From Deltaproteobacteria bacterium (lineage in GTDB: Bacteria > JAUYMQ01), in NCBI GenBank assembly GCA_030698575.1, contig JAUYMQ010000276.1, positions 1 through 14,353 of the forward strand: DNA of 14,353 bases. Reading direction: 5' to 3'. How positions within the stretch are numbered: the first letter of the stretch is position 1; each line of letters opens with the position of its first letter. Positions 8,094 through 14,353 of this stretch are shown piece after piece. The position numbers and the translations under genes are program-made. The notes under the pieces were generated by a model. That model was not told the origin of the DNA. It made no database searches and worked only from the letters and a program-made list of their open reading frames with translations.

Positions 8094-8124
8094 GTCGCAC
8101 GTCGTGCGTCGCGCCCCTAGGGGC
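8094..8124. repeat. Triple GTCG heptamer abutting a 12-bp palindrome
   Basis: Three imperfect heptamers (GTCGCAC, GTCGTGC, GTCGCGC) run back to back at 8094-8114. They adjoin GCCCCTAGGGGC (8113-8124), a perfect palindrome that contains the TAG stop of the secreted-protein gene. Together they fill most of the 49-base spacer before the barrel gene. The pattern is clear, but its function is unknown and it may be chance in G+C-rich DNA. Confidence 0.3.
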
Positions 8125-9490
8125 TGATTGACGTCTCGGGCGCCGTGGGGTAGACCAGCCCCGGAGACGTGCCGGGAAAGGGCCCCGATCCCGGCCCGAT
8201 GCCCGCGCCGGGCTGCGTGTAAAAACCCGCCACAAGCGTGTTCACCCGTTCCTGGAAACGGGCGTTTTCGGTGTTGTCCATCGCGGCCGCCATGCTCACG
8301 ACCGCCTCCGGGTCGGATTCGTGAAAACCGAGGTCTTCGAGAAGCATGAGAGAAGCCTCCGGACTCGGATCGCGATAGATCAGCCTCAGCACGTCGAGGC
8401 CGGCGCCGGCGTCCAGCCGAACATCGAGGCCCTGCGCCCCGCCGCCGAGCGGCAGCGTCGCCAGATCATTCCAGACGAGGCGGTCCGAAGGATCGGGCGC
8501 CCTCCAGGCGCGCTCGACCGAATCATTCAGAAGGAGCCGCCCGCCCCCGGCGCCCGTCACCCGGGCAAGGAGCGTGTAGGTCCCCGGTTGCGGCACCTCC
8601 ACCCGGTAGAGCATCCGAGAACCGCTTCCGGCCCCCTTCACCAGGGCCCCCTCGGAGGGTTTGTCGCGCGTTCCCTCGTTCGTCTGCTGGCCCGGCAAAG
8701 GGTCGGCGTCATACCGCTCCCCCTCGCGCTGCACCCGCCATTTCGAGATGTCCGGCAACTCGTGCTCGAGCTGCATGGCCTGAACCATCGTGACGGCCTT
8801 GACCCCGAAGGTGAGCGCCTCGCCGGGATGCCAGCCACCCGGCGGAAGAACGTGAGGGAAAGGCTGCCTGAGCAGTTCGAACCGGCCCAGGGCGCCGCCC
8901 AGCGGAATCTCGACGGTGACCTCGTGGTCCCCCGCGGAGAGCAGGAAGTAGCCGAGGAGATCCCCCTTTTCCTTTTCCGCCCCCAGCGACTCCATCGTTC
9001 CGGACGGCCGGCCGAGGCGAACTTCGTTTTCATCCATTCGCCAGCGCTGAAGCTCGCCGGCGCCCGTGAAACGCAGGGCGTAGATACCGGGCTGCGGAAT
9101 CCGAACCAGGTAGCGGCCACTGGCCGTTTCGTTACCCGCACGGACCCCGGCTTTCCCGTCGCCGCCGTCCGCGGGGACGCTTTGCGCCTCGGCCGGGAAC
9201 GGTTTTGCGGAAGCGGCCCACACGCGAATGGCGGGAGCCGGCGTTCCGGATAGAAATTCCATGAGAGCCGCGTCGTCCTGCCCCGACGGATCAACCGCCT
9301 CCGAAAGCCCCATGGCGTCGACGAGGAGACGCGCCCATGCGGCTTGCGTGATCGGGCCCGCCGAGGCGCGCTCTGCCCCGAGCAGGATGAAAACGGCCGG
9401 AAGCAGCGCCAGAATTGCGGCGACAACCCTGAGAGCCGGGATGCGACGCGCGCCGCCGCGAATGCGGCCGCCGAAAGTCGATGCGTCCAC
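8117..9490 (-). CDS. Secreted/membrane-anchored protein with two beta-sandwich-like repeats, function unknown
   Basis: 457 residues from the GTG at 9490. That start overlaps the TAG of the HTH gene (TAGTG) and has a G7 tract four bases upstream; a longer frame back to 9568 would only read through the HTH gene. Residues about 19-44 form a hydrophobic signal or anchor segment ending RASA. A helical stretch, ITQAAWARLLVDAMGL (47-62), follows. Two related modules come next: RYLVRIPQPGIYALRFTGAG (126-145) and LYRVEVPQPGTYTLLARVTG (294-313). Each continues into a second strand pair (GDHEVTVEIPLGG, 187-199; GAQGLDVRLDAG, 351-362) and then a helix. The PQPG-Y-L pattern recalls carbohydrate-binding-module-like jelly rolls. 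The Pro/Gly-rich tail (427-457) is probably disordered. I do not recognise the family. The position suggests a periplasmic or surface factor that binds polymer or helps the export pore. Confidence 0.75.
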   Translation of the reverse strand: MDASTFGGRIRGGARRIPALRVVAAILALLPAVFILLGAERASAGPITQAAWARLLVDAMGLSEAVDPSGQDDAALMEFLSGTPAPAIRVWAASAKPFPAEAQSVPADGGDGKAGVRAGNETASGRYLVRIPQPGIYALRFTGAGELQRWRMDENEVRLGRPSGTMESLGAEKEKGDLLGYFLLSAGDHEVTVEIPLGGALGRFELLRQPFPHVLPPGGWHPGEALTFGVKAVTMVQAMQLEHELPDISKWRVQREGERYDADPLPGQQTNEGTRDKPSEGALVKGAGSGSRMLYRVEVPQPGTYTLLARVTGAGGGRLLLNDSVERAWRAPDPSDRLVWNDLATLPLGGGAQGLDVRLDAGAGLDVLRLIYRDPSPEASLMLLEDLGFHESDPEAVVSMAAAMDNTENARFQERVNTLVAGFYTQPGAGIGPGSGPFPGTSPGLVYPTAPETSISP

Positions 9491-9681
9491 TATTCCCCCC
9501 CTTTCGCTGCGCCCTTGCTCCGGTGCTTCTGGATGAGGGCCTCGATATCGCGGCGGCTGAAGCGCCACTGCTTGCCGATCTTGGAGGCCGGGAGCTTCCC
9601 CTCCCGGGCGAGCCGGTAGACGGTCTGCTCGTTGAGTTTCAGGTACCGCGCGACCTCACGCACGCTGAGGACGTTATTCAT
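9490..9681 (-). CDS. Small helix-turn-helix (excisionase/MerR-type, HTH_17) DNA-binding protein
   Basis: 63 residues. LSVREVARYLKLNEQTVYRLAREGKLPASKIGKQWRF, read in pieces, is a textbook HTH_17 fold: helix (VREVARYL, 7-14), turn and recognition helix (NEQTVYRLAREG, 17-28), then the wing with conserved KIGKQWRF (34-41) and the helix SRRDIEALI (42-50). The short basic tail ends KGGE. Such domains occur in excisionases and in small transcription regulators; no integrase is nearby, so a regulator is favoured. The ATG at 9681 has AGGAA about nine bases upstream. It is the first gene after the putative promoter, and its stop overlaps the start of the secreted-protein gene by one base, so the two are translationally coupled. 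It may autoregulate the EPS operon. Confidence 0.88.
   Translation of the reverse strand: MNNVLSVREVARYLKLNEQTVYRLAREGKLPASKIGKQWRFSRRDIEALIQKHRSKGAAKGGE
9495..9501 (-). promoter_or_regulatory. G7 ribosome binding site deciding the GTG start at 9490
   Basis: Seven G followed by AATA precede the GTG. The tract lies inside the last codons of the HTH gene (Lys-Gly-Gly-Glu), so ribosomes ending there can restart at once. It supports GTG at 9490 over the longer frame beginning at 9568. Confidence 0.5.
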
Positions 9682-9733
9682 AGGGACGGATTCCTGTAGG
9701 CGGGGAAAGTCGTGAAAAGGCAGCCCCCCCCGA

Positions 9734-9749
9734 AGAAGCCACCGTGCCA
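9734..9749 (-). promoter_or_regulatory. Sigma-54-like promoter upstream of the EPS operon
   Basis: Minus-strand TGGCACGGTGGCTTCT matches the -24 element TGGCACG exactly, and the spacing to the -12 element is right. The -12 element reads CTTCT against consensus TTGCW, so the conserved G of GC is missing. A transcript would start around 9722, about 40 bases before the HTH gene, beside a G8 run at 9724-9731. No convincing sigma-70 -35/-10 pair was seen in 9682-9865. Sigma-54 control of exopolysaccharide clusters is known in PEP-CTERM-type systems, but the imperfect -12 keeps this tentative. Confidence 0.35.
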
Positions 9750-9770
9750 GGTATCTTTTTCGGGACTTCC

Positions 9771-9786
9771 TTGAGCAGACTTGAGC
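9771..9786. repeat. Tandem TTGAGC repeat, 10-bp period
   Basis: TTGAGC occurs at 9771-9776 and again at 9781-9786, one helical turn apart and about 22 bases upstream of the sigma-54-like -24 element. A same-face tandem site is what a dimeric activator or the HTH protein encoded downstream could bind. It is short, so chance cannot be excluded. Confidence 0.35.
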
Positions 9787-9847
9787 GGTAACGCACTCTG
9801 GTGATCAGGAGCGCGCTTTGTGCCGGATCTGTGGGGTTCCGGGGCTT

Positions 9848-9863
9848 CCCCGGGATCCCGGGG
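9848..9863. repeat. 16-bp perfect palindrome next to the glpX terminator
   Basis: CCCCGGGATCCCGGGG is a perfect palindrome lying two bases past the A-run of the terminator. It could be an operator, or a second hairpin that strengthens the terminator boundary. Confidence 0.4.
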
Positions 9864-9865
9864 GC

Positions 9866-9893
9866 AAAAAAAGACCCCTCAGGCGAGGGGTCT
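9866..9893 (-). terminator. Intrinsic terminator of the glpX transcript
   Basis: In the minus-strand transcript GACCCCUC pairs with GAGGGGUC around a GCCU loop, followed directly by seven U. It lies about 50 bases after the glpX stop and before the EPS control region, so it separates the metabolic unit from the EPS operon. Confidence 0.93.
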
Positions 9894-9944
9894 CGGTCGG
9901 ATCAGGGTCGGATAGAGGCTGGCTGGGGCCCTAGAGGCGGCCTC

Positions 9945-10898
9945 CTAGTAGACCGGCTTGGAATCGAAATGGTGGGTAGCCTCGATGTAGCGGACGGTCC
10001 CGCTCTTCGAGCGCATGACGACGCTGTGGGTATGCGCCCCTCCCCTGAAGAAGCGGACGCCCTGCAGGAAATCACCGCTGGTCACGCCCGTCGCCGCGAA
10101 CATGACATCTCCGCCTGCGAGGTCGGTGATGGTGTAGGCCCGATTGAAATCGTCCACGCCCATCCGCTTGGCGCGCTCGCGCTCCTCATCGTTCCTGAAC
10201 TTGAGGACGCCCTGCATGTCTCCGCCGACGCATCTCAGCGCGGCGGCCGCAATGACGCCCTCCGGGGCGCCGCCGATGCCCAGGAGGATATCGATGCCGG
10301 TATCTTCACGGCAGGTGGCGATCGCGGCCGACACGTCGCCGTCCCGTATGAGCTTGATCCTCGCGCCGGTCGCCCGGACTTCCTTGATCAACTCGGAGTG
10401 GCGCGGACGATCGAGGATGACGGCGGTCACCTCGTCGGGCCGGCGTCCGATGCACTCGGCAACCGCCCTGATGTTTTCCGAAGCCGACTTCCGGATGTCG
10501 ATGCATCCGGCCGCGGCGGGACCGACGGCGATCTTGTCCATGTAGGTGTCGGGCGCGTGAAGGAACTGCCCCTCGTTCGCCACGGCAATCACGCTGAGAG
10601 CGTTGGAGCCGCCGATTGCAGTGATCGTCGTCCCCTCGAGCGGATCAAGAGCGATGTCCACCTTCGGCTCCTCGCCGCTTCCGACTTTCTCGCCGATGTA
10701 GAGCATGGGGGCTTCGTCACGCTCTCCTTCGCCTATCACGACGGTGCCTGCCATATGGATGGAATTGAGCGTGCGGCGCATCCCGTCCACCGCCGCCTGA
10801 TCCGCTGCCTTCTCGTCTCCACGCCCCATGAGGAGCGCGCTAGCGAGCGCCGCGGCCTCAGTGACGCGAATGAACTCCAGCGCAAGGTTCCGATCCAT
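9945..10898 (-). CDS. glpX: Class II fructose-1,6-bisphosphatase
   Basis: 317 residues, near full family length. It hydrolyses fructose 1,6-bisphosphate to fructose 6-phosphate in gluconeogenesis, with divalent metal, in the cytosol. Visible signature blocks are VVIGEGERDEAPMLYIGE (53-70), DPLEGT (85-90), GIGGAPEGV (207-215), GGDMQG (225-230) and TITDLAGGDVMFAATG (256-271). Counted from ATG at 10898, the expected metal and substrate residues fall at Asp33, Glu57, Asp85, Glu88, Thr90 and Glu213, the same numbers I recall for E. coli GlpX. This supports the start and an active enzyme. GAGGAG lies seven bases before the ATG; the frame extends upstream to 10994, but that part has no family similarity. 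It follows the apgM-like gene by 56 bases, probably co-transcribed, and is followed by an intrinsic terminator. Some homologues also act on sedoheptulose 1,7-bisphosphate. Confidence 0.96.
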   Translation of the reverse strand: MDRNLALEFIRVTEAAALASALLMGRGDEKAADQAAVDGMRRTLNSIHMAGTVVIGEGERDEAPMLYIGEKVGSGEEPKVDIALDPLEGTTITAIGGSNALSVIAVANEGQFLHAPDTYMDKIAVGPAAAGCIDIRKSASENIRAVAECIGRRPDEVTAVILDRPRHSELIKEVRATGARIKLIRDGDVSAAIATCREDTGIDILLGIGGAPEGVIAAAALRCVGGDMQGVLKFRNDEERERAKRMGVDDFNRAYTITDLAGGDVMFAATGVTSGDFLQGVRFFRGGAHTHSVVMRSKSGTVRYIEATHHFDSKPVY

Positions 10899-10954
10899 GC
10901 CAAGTCTCCTCGGTTTTGTACTTAGGTGATTTCGCTCAAGCGGAAGGCGCGGCC

Positions 10955-12163
10955 CTAGATATCCCCCGAAAGAAAACGCTCCATGATCGTCCATCCCCGG
11001 TCGACGGTCAAATCCGATTTCGCCGCCTCCGCCTCGGTGAAGGCCCGCGCACCGCTGGGCGGCCGTCCGGGAGGCGCGGGCCAGACGGCGAAGGGGACCG
11101 GCTCGGGGGTGTGCGTCTTGATCGCGCAGGGTGTCGGATGGTCGCTGATAACGAGAAGCCTGTGATCGCCGACACCAGGCAGGCCGTCCAGAAGCGGCCG
11201 GAGCACACGGGAATCGATGTCCTCGATGGCCTGGACCTTCGATTTGAAATCACCCTGATGCGCCGACTCGTCGGTGGCCTCAATGTGAATGAAGACGAGA
11301 TCGAGCTGGCGGAGCGCATCAATCGCGTGGGAGGCCTTCCCTTCGTAGTTGGTGTCGGTCCAGCCGGTGATCCCCGGAACGTGAATGATCTCCATTCCGG
11401 CCAGACGGGCGATTCCACGGATGATGTCCACCGCGCTGATGGCTCCGCCCCGCAGGCCGCGGAGTTTCTCGAAGGGCTCCAGAACCGTTGCCCGCCCCTG
11501 CCCCCAGAGCCAGATGCTCGAGGCTGAACGTTCGCCCCGGGCCGCGCGGGCCCGGTTCACGGGGTCCGCGGCCAGGATCTCCCTGGACCGCGCCATCAGT
11601 TCCCGCAATGGCTCTGCTCCGTCGCCGGCGGGCAGATGGGGAGTGACCGGACGGTCGCTGATGTCGTGCGGCGGCGTGGTGGTCATCTTTTCGACCCCGC
11701 CGTGCCACACAAGAAGGTGCCGGTAGGATACTCCGGGATGGAACGAGAACTCCCCCCCGCCGAGCGCCTCATCGAGGCGCCTGATGATCTCGTGGGACTC
11801 CTCGTTGGGGATGTGACCGCAGGCGAAGTCCTCCATAACGGAGTCCGGGCCTTCCTCGCGCAGCGTTACCAGATTGCAGCGAAAAGCCACGTCCTCAGGT
11901 CCCAGTGAGACCCCCATCGCGGCGGCCTCGAGCGGGGAACGGCCGGTGAAGTAGCGCGCCGGCTCGTAGCCGAAGATCGAAAGGTTTCCGATGTCGCTCC
12001 CGGGCGGAAATCCCTCGGGGATGACACGGCAGAGGCCGAAGCGGCCCTCGCGCGCGATCCTGTCGAGCAGCGGCGTCCGCGCCGCCTGGAGGGGCGTTCT
12101 ATCACCAAGTTCCTTTATGGGCCGGTCGGGCATCCCGTCGCACTGGAGGATCACGTACTTCAT
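10955..12163 (-). CDS. apgM: ApgM-family phosphomutase homologue, candidate homoserine kinase
   Basis: 402 residues, alkaline-phosphatase superfamily, cofactor-independent archaeal-type phosphoglycerate mutase branch. Metal and nucleophile residues are in place: CDGMPD (8-13), PPGSDIGNLS with nucleophile Ser56, GRSPLEAAAMG (74-84), FRCNLVTL (94-101), ACGHIPNEE (114-122), EATDESAHQGD (295-305), SDHPTP (340-345) and THTPEPVPF (350-358). One subgroup of this family has been proposed as the homoserine kinase in genomes that have hom and threonine synthase but no thrB. Being next to hom fits that proposal; interconversion of 2- and 3-phosphoglycerate is the alternative and also suits the glpX neighbour. 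ATG at 12163 is chosen because GGGAG lies five bases upstream; a GTG two codons earlier overlaps that site. The 163-base gap to hom holds an inverted-repeat element. Confidence 0.92.
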   Translation of the reverse strand: MKYVILQCDGMPDRPIKELGDRTPLQAARTPLLDRIAREGRFGLCRVIPEGFPPGSDIGNLSIFGYEPARYFTGRSPLEAAAMGVSLGPEDVAFRCNLVTLREEGPDSVMEDFACGHIPNEESHEIIRRLDEALGGGEFSFHPGVSYRHLLVWHGGVEKMTTTPPHDISDRPVTPHLPAGDGAEPLRELMARSREILAADPVNRARAARGERSASSIWLWGQGRATVLEPFEKLRGLRGGAISAVDIIRGIARLAGMEIIHVPGITGWTDTNYEGKASHAIDALRQLDLVFIHIEATDESAHQGDFKSKVQAIEDIDSRVLRPLLDGLPGVGDHRLLVISDHPTPCAIKTHTPEPVPFAVWPAPPGRPPSGARAFTEAEAAKSDLTVDRGWTIMERFLSGDI

Positions 12164-12210
12164 TGGCACTCCCGGATCGAATGTGGGTCCGTTTGCGCGC
12201 CCCGCCGCAT

Positions 12211-12318
12211 GTCATTGCGAGGAGCGGAGCGACGAAGCAATCCCCCCAGCAGACGCCACCCGTGCCTAGTTCGCAGGGGATTGCTTCGTCGGCGCCTGCG
12301 GCCCCTCCTCGCAATGAA
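12211..12318. repeat. Imperfect inverted repeat (REP/MITE-like) between hom and apgM
   Basis: The left arm contains CATTGCGAGGAG (12213-12224) and CGACGAAGCAATCCCC (12230-12245). The right arm carries the reverse complements of both (12276-12291 and 12305-12316). The arm centres differ: the right arm is about five bases longer and diverged there. The loop between arms is about 30 bases. Repeats with the core CATTGCGAG...GAAGCAATC are widespread as dispersed small elements in proteobacterial genomes. In RNA it would form a long hairpin just after the hom stop, without a U-run. The apparent short frames across it, such as one reading CFVAPLLAMT, are known translation artefacts of such repeats. 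Confidence 0.85.
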
Positions 12319-12326
12319 ATGCGCCC

Positions 12327-13637
12327 TCAGGCGAGATCGGGTTCGACGCGAACCATCTGGGTCGGGGCCTGGACTGTATCCGAGCCGTCTATGCCAGCGA
12401 GCGCGTCGCGCAGATTCTTCTCGCGCGCGGCATGGGTCATGATAACGATTGGGACGTTCCGTGCGTGCTCGCGCCTCTTCTGGATGACGCTCGAGATCGA
12501 GATGTCGTGATCCCCCAGGATCCCCGAGATCCGCGACAGGATTCCAGGCCGGTCGGGAACGGTGAAGCGCAGGTAGTAGTGACACACGATTTCGTTCATC
12601 GGTTTGAGCTGCCCTCTTGCGAGAAAGCTGTTGTGAACCGAGAGGCCGCTCCCGCGGCGGGGTGCCTTGCGCAGGAGGCCGCGCGCGATGTCCATCGCGT
12701 CGCTCACAACGGCGGTCGCGGTGGGCATTTCACCGGCGCCGAGCCCGTAGAGCATGGTCGATCCCACGGCCGCGCCGTGCACATAGATGGCGTTGTAGGC
12801 GCCGTCGACGGTGGCCAGCAGATGCGACGAGGGGATCATCGTCGGATGCACGCGTGCCTCGATCACACCGTCTTTCGCGCGGGCGATCGCAAGCAGCTTG
12901 ATGGTAAAACCGAACTCGCGGGAAAATTCGATGTCCGCCGGCGTGATCTTCTCGATCCCCTCGCGGTAAATGTGATCGAGATCGAGATAGTAGCCGAAAG
13001 CCAGGGCGCTCAGAATGCAGAGCTTGTGCGCCGCGTCGGTGCCGTCGACGTCGAAGGCCGGGTCGGCCTCCGCCAGCCCCTTCTCTTGCGCCTTCCTGAG
13101 GACGGCATCGAAGGGGCGCCCCTCGGCGGTCATCTTCGAGAGCACGTAATTGGAAGTCCCGTTGATGATGCCGTGGATGCTCTCGATCCGATCAGAGGCG
13201 AAGCCTTCCTGGATGGCCCGGATGATGGGGATTCCGCCACCCACGCTCCCCTCGAAGCGCACCTCGACCCCGCGCTTCTCCGCCGCATCGAAGATCTCCT
13301 TGCCGTGGACGGCGAGAAGCGCCTTGTTGGCGGTGACGACGTGCCTGCCCCCTTCAATCGCGCCGAGGACGATTTCGCGGGCCACCGTGGTTCCGCCAAC
13401 CAGTTCGACGACGATTTGAATCTCATCGTCCTCGAGGAGACCGCGGTAGTCCGCGACGAGAACGCCGGCCTCGAGCGCAACGCCCCGATCGCGGGCGGTG
13501 TCAACGTCCGCGACGTGCCGGAGGACCAGGGGCGCACCGGTCCGGTCGCCGATGAGCGATGCGTTCTCCTGGAGGAGCCTGACCACGCCTCTTCCGATGG
13601 TCCCGAAGCCCACCAGACCGATGCCGACGGCCTTCAT
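12327..13637 (-). CDS. hom: Homoserine dehydrogenase with C-terminal ACT domain
   Basis: 436 residues. It reduces aspartate semialdehyde to homoserine, the branch point to threonine and methionine, in the cytosol. The N-terminal Rossmann motif is [13 protein letters not shown] (7-19). NKALL (104-108) and [14 protein letters not shown] (156-169) follow. The family signature runs through [20 protein letters not shown] (186-205), with Lys205 and the Asp residues forming the catalytic centre. The ACT domain begins near [18 protein letters not shown] (358-375) and runs to the end, so feedback control by threonine or another amino acid is likely. Start is ATG at 13637, overlapping the aminotransferase stop by ATGA and preceded by a GGGGCGGGGG-type ribosome binding site. 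The longer open frame to 13883 only crosses the aminotransferase gene. Length and architecture are typical of the monofunctional ACT-bearing enzyme. Confidence 0.97.
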   Translation of the reverse strand: MKAVGIGLVGFGTIGRGVVRLLQENASLIGDRTGAPLVLRHVADVDTARDRGVALEAGVLVADYRGLLEDDEIQIVVELVGGTTVAREIVLGAIEGGRHVVTANKALLAVHGKEIFDAAEKRGVEVRFEGSVGGGIPIIRAIQEGFASDRIESIHGIINGTSNYVLSKMTAEGRPFDAVLRKAQEKGLAEADPAFDVDGTDAAHKLCILSALAFGYYLDLDHIYREGIEKITPADIEFSREFGFTIKLLAIARAKDGVIEARVHPTMIPSSHLLATVDGAYNAIYVHGAAVGSTMLYGLGAGEMPTATAVVSDAMDIARGLLRKAPRRGSGLSVHNSFLARGQLKPMNEIVCHYYLRFTVPDRPGILSRISGILGDHDISISSVIQKRREHARNVPIVIMTHAAREKNLRDALAGIDGSDTVQAPTQMVRVEPDLA

Positions 13638-14353
13638 TCCCCCGCCCCTTCCCGGAGCATCCGCCGGATACCGCGGACCGCCTGCCGGATTCTCTCTTCG
13701 TTCTCGATGAGGGCGAAGCGGACGGCATTGTCCCCATGCGGGCCGAAACCGATGCCCGGGGAGACCGCCACTTTCGCCTGCTTCATGAGCCGCATGGAGA
13801 ACTCCAGGGAGCCCAGGCTCCGGTACTCCTCCGGCACCGGCGCCCAGACGAACATGGTCGCCCGGGGTTTCTCGATCTTCCACCCGGCCTTGTCGAGTCC
13901 GTCGACCAGCGTGTCACGCCGTTCACGGTAGAGCTGCTGGGTCTCCCCCACGCAATCTTGCGGACCGTTCAGCGCGATGATCGAGGCTATCTGGATTGGC
14001 TGGAAGATCCCGTAGTCGAAGTAGCTCTTCAGCCTCGAGAGCGCCGCTATCATGCGCCGGTTGCCCACGCAGAAGCCCACCCGCCATCCCGGCATGTTGT
14101 AACTCTTCGAGAGGCTGGTGAACTCGACGGCGACGTCGCTCGCTCCGGGAACCTGAAGGATGCTGGGCGCCTGGTAGCCGTCGAACACGAGATCGGAGTA
14201 GGCGAAATCGTGAATGACCAGGAGATCGTTCTCGCGGGCAAACGCGATGACGCGCTCGAAGAAAGACAGCTCCACGGTCGCCGTCGTGGGGTTGTGCGGG
14301 AACGAGAGTATCAGGAACTTCGGCCGCGGGAACGCGCTGGCGTGGACCGAGCG
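13634..14353 (-). CDS. alaC: AlaC-type class I/II aminotransferase (N-terminal part beyond window)
   Basis: The C-terminal 239 residues are visible; the 5' end lies past the right edge. PLP-fold landmarks are FPHNPTT (substrate-side Asn loop), [19 protein letters not shown] (Asp for the pyridine nitrogen, Tyr nearby) and [15 protein letters not shown] with the PLP Lys in SKSYN. Late [21 protein letters not shown] includes the carboxylate-binding Arg. The [16 protein letters not shown] block and the [11 protein letters not shown] stretch are those of the AlaC/YfdZ group (pyruvate-glutamate transaminase), close to LL-diaminopimelate aminotransferases. With hom overlapping downstream, an aspartate-family substrate is conceivable, so the exact substrate is open. 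The stop TGA overlaps the hom ATG, so the two genes are coupled. Confidence 0.9.
   Translation of the reverse strand, partial: RSVHASAFPRPKFLILSFPHNPTTATVELSFFERVIAFARENDLLVIHDFAYSDLVFDGYQAPSILQVPGASDVAVEFTSLSKSYNMPGWRVGFCVGNRRMIAALSRLKSYFDYGIFQPIQIASIIALNGPQDCVGETQQLYRERRDTLVDGLDKAGWKIEKPRATMFVWAPVPEEYRSLGSLEFSMRLMKQAKVAVSPGIGFGPHGDNAVRFALIENEERIRQAVRGIRRMLREGAGE

Noticed and set aside
8117-9568. Longer N-terminus for the secreted protein, starting at 9568
   Set aside because: The extra 26 residues lie inside the HTH gene in another frame; the GTG at 9490 has a G7 ribosome binding site and is followed by a proper basic-then-hydrophobic signal segment.
1-9681. PEP-CTERM/exosortase system
   Set aside because: The EPS gene types resemble those clusters, but no exosortase, PEP-CTERM tail or PrsK/PrsR gene is seen; the secreted protein ends in a Pro/Gly-rich tail without the PEP-span-basic pattern.
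9490-9681. Excisionase of an integrated element
   Set aside because: No integrase, attachment repeat or phage gene is nearby, and the gene is coupled to the EPS operon.
12102-12314. Small open frame across the inverted repeat
   Set aside because: Translations such as CFVAPLLAMT are typical spurious products of this repeat type, and no ribosome binding site supports it.
12432-13931. Plus-strand open frame of 499 codons opposite hom
   Set aside because: The hom frame has full family signatures; the antisense translation has none and continues across the hom/aminotransferase junction, as a shadow would.
1-14353. CRISPR arrays, tRNA or rRNA genes
   Set aside because: No regularly spaced direct repeats and no tRNA-like or rRNA-like stretches were found; intergenic space is too short for most of these.

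Overview
The window is G+C-rich bacterial chromosome. Every gene I can support lies on the minus strand, so transcription runs from high to low coordinates. Gene content (class-II fructose bisphosphatase, an archaeal-type phosphoglycerate mutase homologue beside homoserine dehydrogenase, a Gram-negative polysaccharide export locus with an outer-membrane barrel) points to a Gram-negative lineage. The deltaproteobacterial grade (Desulfobacterota, Myxococcota or related uncultured phyla) is the best guess, but this is inference from gene families, not a phylogenetic result.

Right part (9866-14353), amino-acid and central metabolism: a truncated AlaC-type aminotransferase, homoserine dehydrogenase with an ACT domain (hom; ATGA overlap with the aminotransferase), an ApgM-family phosphomutase homologue that may be the homoserine kinase of the pathway, and a class-II fructose-1,6-bisphosphatase (glpX). 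A 108-bp imperfect inverted repeat of the short dispersed type sits between hom and apgM. An intrinsic terminator after glpX closes this unit.

Middle (9682-9865), a control region: a 16-bp palindrome, a tandem TTGAGC repeat with 10-bp period, and a sigma-54-like element lie upstream of a small helix-turn-helix gene.

Left part (1-9681), an exopolysaccharide assembly and export operon. In transcription order it encodes an excisionase/MerR-type HTH protein, a secreted protein with two related beta-sandwich-like repeats, an outer-membrane beta-barrel, an SLBB polysaccharide export (OPX/Wza-like) protein, a Wzz chain-length regulator fused to a BY-kinase, a Wzy/O-antigen-ligase-like polymerase with a long TPR tail, and a polytopic GT-C-like membrane protein that runs off the left edge. 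Together they form a Wzx/Wzy-type machine: polymerisation (Wzy), length control and tyrosine phosphorylation (Wzz-BYK), periplasmic conduit (OPX) and outer-membrane exit (barrel). The flippase and most glycosyltransferases are not in view and may lie further left. Genes are tightly spaced or overlapping, and four of them are preceded by unusual G6-G8 tracts acting as ribosome binding sites.

No rRNA, tRNA, CRISPR array, transposase or phage gene was seen. There is no gene-free stretch over 300 bases; the longest (9682-9944, 263 bases) holds the terminator and promoter region described above.
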